Source: Orbicella faveolata (taxonomy: Eukaryota > Cnidaria > Anthozoa > Scleractinia > Merulinidae). From it: DNA of 64,000 nucleotides. Shown here piece by piece: positions 56,501 to 64,000 of the stretch. The stretch lies in the NCBI RefSeq assembly GCF_002042975.1, contig NW_018150181.1, positions 33,901 to 97,900 of the forward strand, written 5' to 3'. Below the pieces are notes generated by a model that was given only the letters and a program-made list of their open reading frames with translations, was not told where the DNA came from and did no database searches. Every line of letters starts with the position of its first letter. Position 1 is the stretch's first letter. The translations under genes and the position numbers were made by a program.

Positions 56501-59431
56501 GTGTTTATACACAATAAACTTGACTTACTTACTTACTTATTTACATAAATTTTTCTTAAACGCCCTGTCCTAACAAGTTGCAGAGTGAAGTTATGGCCTG
56601 TCGCACGAGTTGATGTGTGTGGGAGGCGACGACCGTTATGCAGTGGCCCTGTAGGGTACTTCGGGAGGCGCCTTGGCCTCATGGTTAGTGCGCTCGTCTC
56701 CAGATCGAGCGGTCCGGGTTCGAGCCCTAGCCGGGGACATTGCGTTGCGCTCTTGGGCAAGACACTTTACTCTCACAGTGCCTCTCTCCACCTAGATGTA
56801 TAAATGGGTACCGGCTGAGGGTAACCCTGCGCTGGACTAGCATCCCATCCAGGGGGGAGTAGAAATACTCCTATACGCTTCATGCTACAGAAACCGGGAT
56901 AAGCTCCGCCCTGGTGGGCCACTTGGCTCGTATGCAGACTTTAACTTTACCCTGCAGGGTACTTCACTGTTTTATTCTATAGGTGCATGTCTATCACTAA
57001 TATCAGTTATTTCATTTATGGAAGGGGTCTGCATCAAATAACTGACCTGAAGTCTTTCTAGTTGACTAACGAACTTGGAACAATAGACGCTTGAAATTTA
57101 TATTTCATTGTCATACTGGTACAGAGTCAGCACGAGGTTTCTCCAGGTCCTGTCCGGGACCCTCTCTGGGGGTCTAGGTCGGGTTACTGCGCTCAAAGAG
57201 AAACTTTAATGGAAAGCTCTTCGAACGTACAACAGTTAAACAAATGTCTTTTCTTTTCTTGCTTTCGTTTGCAAACTGCATTGAATTTAGTTTGTATCCT
57301 TTTACTACTCGTAAAACTGGTGAGATTCTCTTATCAATGATTGCCCTTGCGTGAAAAATTCCGTTTCTTTTAATTAAAACTTGAGAAGATTTTCAATCGA
57401 ACAGCTGTCCTTTAAGGAGCTACATCACGGATTGCGCATCTTGAAAAGTTAAGCCTAGATTTTCTCTATTTGGTCGTTTGTAATCCGTATTAATTTTCTC
57501 CATCCTTAACCATCCTTATTTGTTTATGGTTTATTATTACCTCATTAGTGTTTTGCTAATAAAGTAAAATGTTAATTTCAGGTTTCCTTTTTTAAGGCAA
57601 TTTTGTTCCTTTAAGCTAGCTTCTCAAGTAAAAGAAAATACTGAATTGTTTGATTCATGTGTGTGTACCAATCAAAGTTGTTTTCCATTTGTTTTCCAGT
57701 CCCCGAGTCTTCGCCACTGATTGTGTCGAAAAAAGTACTCGGGAGATCAAGCAGCCTTGGTATCATCGAGAACATCAAAGGAAGTTCGCTTCAACCTTCA
57801 TTTCTAACCAGAGAAACGCAATACGGTAAGTGAACAAAAGAGTTTAGCAAATAGACTGCATGCTTTTTTTTTCCCGAAAAAAAGAAAAATGTATTCCATG
57901 TTGGCGTGCTTCTGTTCAGTAATTATCAGAAACTGATGACAGATGACGTCAAAATGCGGTAAGAACAATAAACTGGTAAACGAGCCGTTATGTAGCCTGC
58001 GAACGCAAAAGTATTTCCGGCTGTCTGCGTTCGCCAGGCTAGTCGTTAGGCGAGTGCATGTACGCGTGTTTTTGATGTTCTTACCACATTGAATCATTTG
58101 CGATATATTTTATCACGTGTTTTAAGACGGCAGATTTGCCTCCTTGCCGTCGGAATTTTGTTCTTAGAAGTTTCGATATATGTGACGAGGTATAAATTAC
58201 AGTGGAATCTCTTTCACGGGGACATCCATTCTAGGGAACCTAGAAAGCCCACATTAAAAAAAGGTTTCCGTGATAATTAGGCCAGGAAACTTAAAAACAA
58301 ACGGACTTGTAGCGGCATACAAAGACCAGTGTACTGCACGCGCATTTCGACTACTTTGATTCACACTGCGTCTTTTTCGCTGAGAAGAGTTGCTTTCGTT
58401 TTTCGTTTACCGGAAGCCACGTAACCTCCTATGTAGACGCTCTTTGGGCTGGTCATGCAATCTTCCTCCTCACGTTGACGAGCTGGCAAAGAGTGTCTGC
58501 CACGGAGCAGTCATTGAAACCTTACCGGGGTAATGGATGTACAATGTAGACATCTGATAGTTCTTTTTTAGGGCGTTCATGATGAGTCACCGTCAAGAAT
58601 AGCAGAAACGTCACCATTCATAAAACATGATCAGATTCCATCTTGATTTCAATCAGTAAATATGAAAAAGATCCAGTTTAGTTTACACTTTCCCAAGGTT
58701 CTAACCTTAAAAATAATTTGGATTGCCGTTTGTTGAATTGCTTGTCAATATGAAAATAATCCTTCAAATTAAAATGCATTTAAAGTTCTTTTTTTTATTA
58801 TCATCTGCCCTCGTGAACCTGGAACCTTTCCTGTTTGGCCTGATGGGATGTGCCGTTTTTTTTTTTTTTCCCGCACGGTAAAAATTTTCACCTAAAATGT
58901 GATGTTCTTTTGGCTAATTTGGTTACATTTTCTGCGCTCATTAGCATACGACTGCAAAAGAAGGCACCATATTAGATATGAATCGACTCCAAACAGTTAA
59001 AGAGCTTGTGAAACTTAATAACTGAAACTTCAGTTCTTTTAGTGTCATACTGAAGGGTATATTAGCTTTCAAAACCAGCAAAATTTCTGGATGGCTAGTC
59101 AGGGGCACCCAACAGATCGTTTCGGTAAATTCTGTTCGGAAGGCCCTTAATCCCCTCTGATTTTCTTTAGAGAATTGTCACCTGAAACTTTCGTGATATG
59201 AGAAAATTTAATGTCTGTTGTTTTCGGATTGTTAAAAATGTTGTTTTGGGTAGCGAAAAATGGTCAGCTATCATTTTTGGTAAACTGATTTCGAACAAGA
59301 AATATTAACTACTTTGAACTCAACCTCTTTTGGACAGTTACTAATGCCATACCCTCTCAATATTCAGAACTAATATTTTTGTAGCTCCAGCAGAAACCGA
59401 GTCACTTATGCTGATGAGACGAACATTGTAA
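53572..59431 (+). CDS. Small three-exon gene, 91-residue protein, unrecognised
   Basis: Exons 53572-53674, 57700-57825 and 59385-59431 join in phase 1 with GTAAGT donors at both introns and good acceptors (ttgttttccag; atttttgtag). The start is MSGSEISTAPS, the middle exon encodes SKKVLGRSSSLGIIENIKGS, and the protein ends ESLMLMRRTL. It is Ser-rich and basic, with no signal peptide, membrane helix or known domain that I can see. RSSSL preceded by KKVLG resembles a basophilic kinase site, which is only a suggestion. The consistent phases and splice sites support a real gene, but the final exon is very short and the true gene could use other exons. Confidence 0.5.
55800..56074 (-). mobile_element. 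tRNA-derived SINE, family 1 (minus strand)
   Basis: The reverse complement begins 'ggcctcatggttagtgcgct', carries the B-box-like 'gggttcgaaccctggccggg', and continues through 'cctctctcc'-type and 'catcccatccagg' body words to the tail. Intronic to the 91-residue gene. Confidence 0.7.
56663..56949 (+). mobile_element. tRNA-derived SINE, family 1, full-length with TSD
   Basis: Most complete copy. The A-box-like 'ggttagtgcgctcgtctcc' and B-box-like 'ggtccgggttcgagccctag' mark a Pol III promoter. The body ends 'ggctcgtatgcagacttt'. A 16-base target-site duplication, CCCTGTAGGGTACTTC at 56647-56662 and the same with one change at 56950-56965, flanks it. No reading frame, so it would depend on a LINE partner. 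Confidence 0.85.
57416..57610 (-). mobile_element. TTAA-flanked MITE family B, copy 5 (minus strand)
   Basis: Flanked by TTAA at 57412-57415 and 57611-57614. The left end GGAGCTACATCACGG follows the TTAA. The interior 'ttctccatccttaaccatcc' matches the other copies. The right terminal repeat is degraded. Confidence 0.6.
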
Positions 59432-59444
59432 ACAAAGATTCTCC

Positions 59445-59905
59445 TAGTCTCCGTTCGATTAGTCGAACTCCATCGAGCCCCAATCACGCGATTTGGGTCG
59501 ATTGAGTTCGGTACTCAAACGCAATCGAACTCTCACAATCGAGCTCAATCGAACGTTCGATTACGTTCGATTGGTTTCTACTCAGTTCGACCCGGATTCG
59601 ATAAGGTTTAATCACGTTCGATTTGAGGTCATGTGGCATGGAGAATGCAAAACAAAAGTCCACAACTGGGCTACTTGGGCTATTAAAGACTCCGTAGGTT
59701 GATGAAAACAAATCATAAAATGGAATGGAACTACACTGAAGTAAGATTTTTTGATTGCGTTCGGTTGAGTTCGTTGGGTTCGATAAGTTCGGACATCGAA
59801 CACAATCGAACTTCCTTTGGTTCTAATGAGTTCGATTATCAAACTATTCGAACCCAATCGTTTGATTAAGTTCGATCAAATTCGATTACCGAACAGTTCG
59901 ATTAT
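59445..59905. repeat. Foldback-like array of TCGAAC/GTTCGA motifs
   Basis: Two arms (about 59445-59630 and 59750-59905) packed with 'gttcgatt' and 'aatcgaac' words flank a motif-free centre. The design parallels the ATTGAT array at 6745. No coding potential. Confidence 0.65.
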
Positions 59906-61289
59906 TAATGTCAGGTATAGTGTACACTAACACCGATGTTGTTTATTCACAGAGGCTGTGAAATTTTAAAAGAGTTTTACAACTACAGAAACTGATTCCA
60001 GCTAATTCTACGATTTTGCGAATGTGTCGTGATCGACTCCTACGAAAGGGCGACATAGCATTTAATAGAATTGCCATTGTGGTCAGGCGTAATATCTCAA
60101 TGCACGCAACGGGATTGTAAATTAAAATGACATCTTGTAATCGGAAGTGAGGAACAATGAAATGGCAAAGGGGTACCCCACCCACTCCTCCCACGCTTCA
60201 CGCCCGTTTCCTTTCGGACTTAGCTGACGCGACGAAATCATGTCAATAACGACTCCACCTTGCTACTGAAGCTGCCTTTTTCCTTCACTACGATCAGGCG
60301 TTGGTTCGATTACTAGCCGCTGTTCGCCGAGAAAGGAACCGGCGCTCCTCCCCCGAACTCTCTTCTCGAGGAGGAACGTAGAGCGTACTGGAGTGAGCGG
60401 GGGAAAATCGAGCCCAGATCAAGCGTTGTTTTCTCAGCGCAAGAAACAGGAAAAACATCTTGATCTCAGGTCACTCTTTTCGGGACAGAAGTTCAAGAGT
60501 AGCTCGATTCTGCACAGCTACCCGTTGTGAATTTCACTTTAAACGCTGCAATTTGAAGCTCAGAAAAGAAATCCCTCACCGATGAACTGGACTTTGAGCT
60601 GTCTAAGTACAGAATGAAATTCTGTGACTTTTTTATGAAACGTATCTGTTGTTGACCTACAGTGCGTTGTTTAATGACTGTTATCAGTACAGTAGTGTTG
60701 ATTCTTCAAGTGTGCGTGACAAATGCTGTTTGTTATATTGACATAATCACAGGGCCCAGACTGGATATGCAGTTCTGGGGTGAACCCCATCTGCACGCTT
60801 CATAGCCTTACTCACGCTATGCGTGAAGGCAACACCTTGTCGTCTAAAGCTTTTCAGAGATTTCTTTGCTAGAATTGTTAGTGAAACATCGACATGACCT
60901 AACTCTTTTCCACTGTTTACTCTTTTCACTACAACTGTATTTCTTGTTCAATAATCTATTGTAAGGAATCACCCATTTGCCTTCCATGGCCGTCAAGTCC
61001 CGGTTGTTAAGGGTTGGAAAACGATATATAACCGCAAAATCACTTTTCTAGTGGAAAAGTCAAATAGCTTTTGCTTTAGCACTTTATCTACTGAATGGTG
61101 ATTTATTTGGACGTTAGCCTTTTTTACACTTTGAACAACCGGAGGTCAGGATTTCTGAAACCAAACAAAGTCCAATCCGTAATCTTAATAATTCTCGTAT
61201 TCAGTTATGCCCCCGAGACACATTAATCTTTCAATCGTTTGCCGCACTTCTTATAGGCACTTCTGTTTAAAGACATTTACGTAGCTTGG

Positions 61290-61760
61290 TGCCTGGAATT
61301 GAGCGGGTTGGCTCGTGTTCGTTGCTAGGTGTTGGCACAAATGTAGAGTTTGGTGTGGTGGAGGGTTGCAACATGTAGTGTCACAGATTTGGTGCAGGTT
61401 TAGCTCAGGTGTTATAGAGGGTTAGCATTGGACAACTGGGTTGGTACCGGATTGTTGACGTGTTTGTACAGATATAAGACAGCTCTGAATTCACGGAAGC
61501 GGTGGAGGAATGGAACAGGATTGGTGGAGAGTTAGCGTAGGACTAGCTGGGTAAGGTTTACGCGAGTATGCAGCAAGGGTCGGTTTTGAGGTGAATTGGC
61601 GCGGATTAAGCCCTGGGTAAGTGCCGGTGTCGCCCAGATAGCTCAGGTGTTGAGAAAGGCCGCCAGAGGGTTGGCGCATGCACAGATGTAGGGGGTAGCC
61701 AAAGGTTTTAGCGCGTGGTTGGCTCAATGTTAGCACAAAGGTTGTGCAGTCTTTTTAAGC
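61290..61760 (+). repeat. G/T-rich degenerate repeat region
   Basis: Strong strand bias for G and T, with recurring words 'gctcaggtgtt', 'agagggttggc', 'gttagc' and 'ggcacaaatgtag'. Looks like a decayed minisatellite of uncertain period. Confidence 0.5.
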
Positions 61761-64000
61761 GTGCATCTTGCGTCAATGTGATCAGTAGATTCAAACCCGG
61801 CGCGGCTAGCTCTGGCGCGTGATGACATTAATTTGCAGTCGCTTCCGGATCAGACAATTATTTTCTTTCTTTACAAAAGACACAACATTTCTAACGTCCA
61901 ATTCATTCATTAGTACATAGGTTTTATTTCATTGTTATATTTTATTTCAGCGCGCATTAGCCGTTAAACCTTTTTATAACAGAATGCACAATGAGATTAT
62001 TCTTCATATGTTTTGAGGACGCAAAAATGAATCTGAAAGGCTCTCCGCAGGCTAAACCTCTAGCTAGCTATAACTTCAAGCTCTTTGCAATTGCTTTGTG
62101 GGCATTCTGTCATTGTTGTCTTTATCCTCTGATCTGTATTTGCAAGAGAAGGTTACACTAGGTTTTCACAGAACCCTTTGCACTTCTAAGTCTTCTTCTG
62201 CAACCGCAAACTGAGCTTATCGAAGATACCCCGACACCGGCGTCATTCGCCGGTTCATAAAGCGACAAGCGAAGCCACAATAGCCTTCCCTGTTGAAGTT
62301 AGTTTATAATATGTAGACTTATGTCCTGTGGTAGATAACAGCGTTGTCCATATAGACTATACAAGTGGTTCTAGCTACCACTACCTTTTGAAAGAGCACT
62401 CGGAAGTGATTCGAGACACCGCTGTCAGTTCATGAGGTAGATATGGCTGGTAGAACTGTGCACTAGGGCGATGAAAAATAACAGCATAACAGCCTAAGCG
62501 ATAAAGTTTATTTCAAAAGCTTTAATTCCGACTAAGTGCCTGATAGAACAATTGCCAATTCCAGTTATTGGATTTGCTCACAGTTCCGAGCTTACTTACC
62601 GAAGATATTATCCGTTCACGGCAACACAAGCCGATTAACATCCCGTGCGATATCTCTTTGTCACCTCTATACCGCCACGTTATTGCCCGCTCATAAACTC
62701 AACACTAGACAGTATCTACTGGTTTAAGTTCTTTCAAGCTTGTCTACGTCCCAGAGACTAAAATCCCTGATTATTTATCATAAATCCTTTTAAAGTGATA
62801 ACCGCTTTGATCTACACCAATTTTGGTTTGGGTGTGGCAAAACAACGTATGCCGCTTTGTCTAGAAAGTCGATCTTTCAAGAAGAGCTAAGATTTGTTTG
62901 TTTAGTCTTTTTTTTGTTCCCATGAACAGTGATTATATCAAAAAATTCTCATCGTCAAAAACAGAAAACGTATTTTTCTACATGTTCTCGTATAGTATTC
63001 GTGCTTTTTTTATATATAAAAATCTGTAAATATTTGGCAGAAAACTACAAAGTACTTAACCTAATGTATGGCTTTGTAGATTGGACGAACAACTTTTTTT
63101 AATCATAACTATGAAAAGGTTTTACAGGTGAGTTTCAAAATGTATTATAGTAAGGATTAGAAATTAACGCAAAGATTGTACCCTTTGCTGTCTCAGCGAA
63201 ATTTTATCTACTGTAGCTAGCGCCGCACAATATATAGAATTTTGATTTACCGGTGAACATAGACGTACAAAATACCAAGAGAATAAAATATCACATCCGC
63301 CCGCAGCTGTTGAGCAGCTGCGTTTTGGGAACTTATATCAGATGTCAAAATTTTAGCTTCGTGACTGTGCAAGTGGACTATATATCTGCCATTCGAAATT
63401 ACGCCATTTCCCCAAATTTTCGTTCAGATTTATATTCGATAAAAACAGTTTTCCCTTACAAATTTTCCTTTTTTTGCCGGAATGCTTTCACTGCGAGTTT
63501 CAGGTACTTTTCCGTTTCGGGCAATGGATGACTTCAGTCAACGTTTTGGTTGATATGACTCTGATTTGCTTTGGCAAAGCTGATCGTTACTATAAAAACA
63601 GGTAGCTGAAAAAAACGGCCCAAAAAAGTCGTTCAGATTTCCATGCGTTTTCTACATTTCTCTCCAAGGTAAAACGAACTTTTCATTAATAACAATTTAC
63701 CGTCCATCATAAATTAAGTCGATCTGTTGACAGAACGTTCAGCGGCAAAAACTCGCGATAAATAATGGGAACCACTTAAAACGACAGGCAAGTCAGTCAA
63801 TACCCGCCCGTATTGACTTTCTTGGCCTTCGTAATTAGCATATGACATTTCTCACCAGGTCGAGAAATAATGAATATTCAACGCAATATTTTCGGCGGAC
63901 TGACTGTGTATTGTTTCACCAAAAAAAATATTGTACGCTTCGCTGACAATTGGTCAGTGTTAGCGTTTCAAGCGCGTTTTAATTGCTCAATCTTGCTTGA

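Larger units (their letters stand above)
59432..64000. other. Terminal 4.6 kb without a supported gene
   Basis: Only short open frames, none with recognisable sequence. It holds a TTCGA-type foldback array (59445-59905) and a G/T-rich degenerate repeat (61290-61760); the rest appears unique and AT-rich. Confidence 0.4.

Noticed and set aside
56663-56740. tRNA-like A and B boxes considered as a true tRNA gene
   Set aside because: No cloverleaf closes and the boxes head a repeated 290-base SINE.

Overview
The window looks like nuclear DNA of an anthozoan cnidarian, most likely a stony coral. It is AT-rich, with multi-exon genes, GT-AG introns and a dense load of small transposons. The recognisable proteins are animal families: FBXW2, a GPR158/GPR179-type receptor and CARD proteins. 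Species cannot be named from the sequence. The assembly is imperfect. There is one 548-base N gap (43119-43666) and several isolated single n characters, which behave like scaffold joins.

Layout, all genes on the + strand. (1) 1-3.9 kb: transposon-rich, with a possible last exon of an upstream gene near base 218. (2) 4100-9833: a complete six-exon F-box/WD gene, FBXW2. (3) 12590-22758: a class C orphan receptor of the GPR158/GPR179 group with signal peptide, Cache domain, Cys-rich stalk and membrane helices. The exon for TM5-TM6 is not found, and there is an n in a microsatellite exactly where it should lie. (4) 25273-30582 and 41308-46161: two paralogous genes, each with an N-terminal CARD-like death-fold exon, phase-1 linker exons and a C-terminal hydrophobic tail. 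(5) Between them, bases 27459-33567 are repeated at 33569-39677 with one difference noticed, joined by a single n. This block carries every exon of the first CARD gene except the CARD exon and is probably an assembly duplicate. (6) 46.2-53.5 kb: gene-poor, with many inverted-repeat elements. (7) 53572-59431: a small three-exon gene of 91 residues, unrecognised. (8) 59.4-64 kb: no supported gene; repeat arrays.

The most interesting biology is the pair of CARD/tail-anchor genes. CARD, then a low-complexity linker, then a C-terminal membrane anchor is the architecture of vertebrate MAVS, the mitochondrial adaptor of RIG-I-like receptor signalling. The two genes share exon order, phase-1 introns and a conserved end to the CARD exon (DPHAFWY ... 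CC). I infer they encode membrane-tethered innate-immune or cell-death adaptors. Orthology to MAVS is not shown by anything I can see here.
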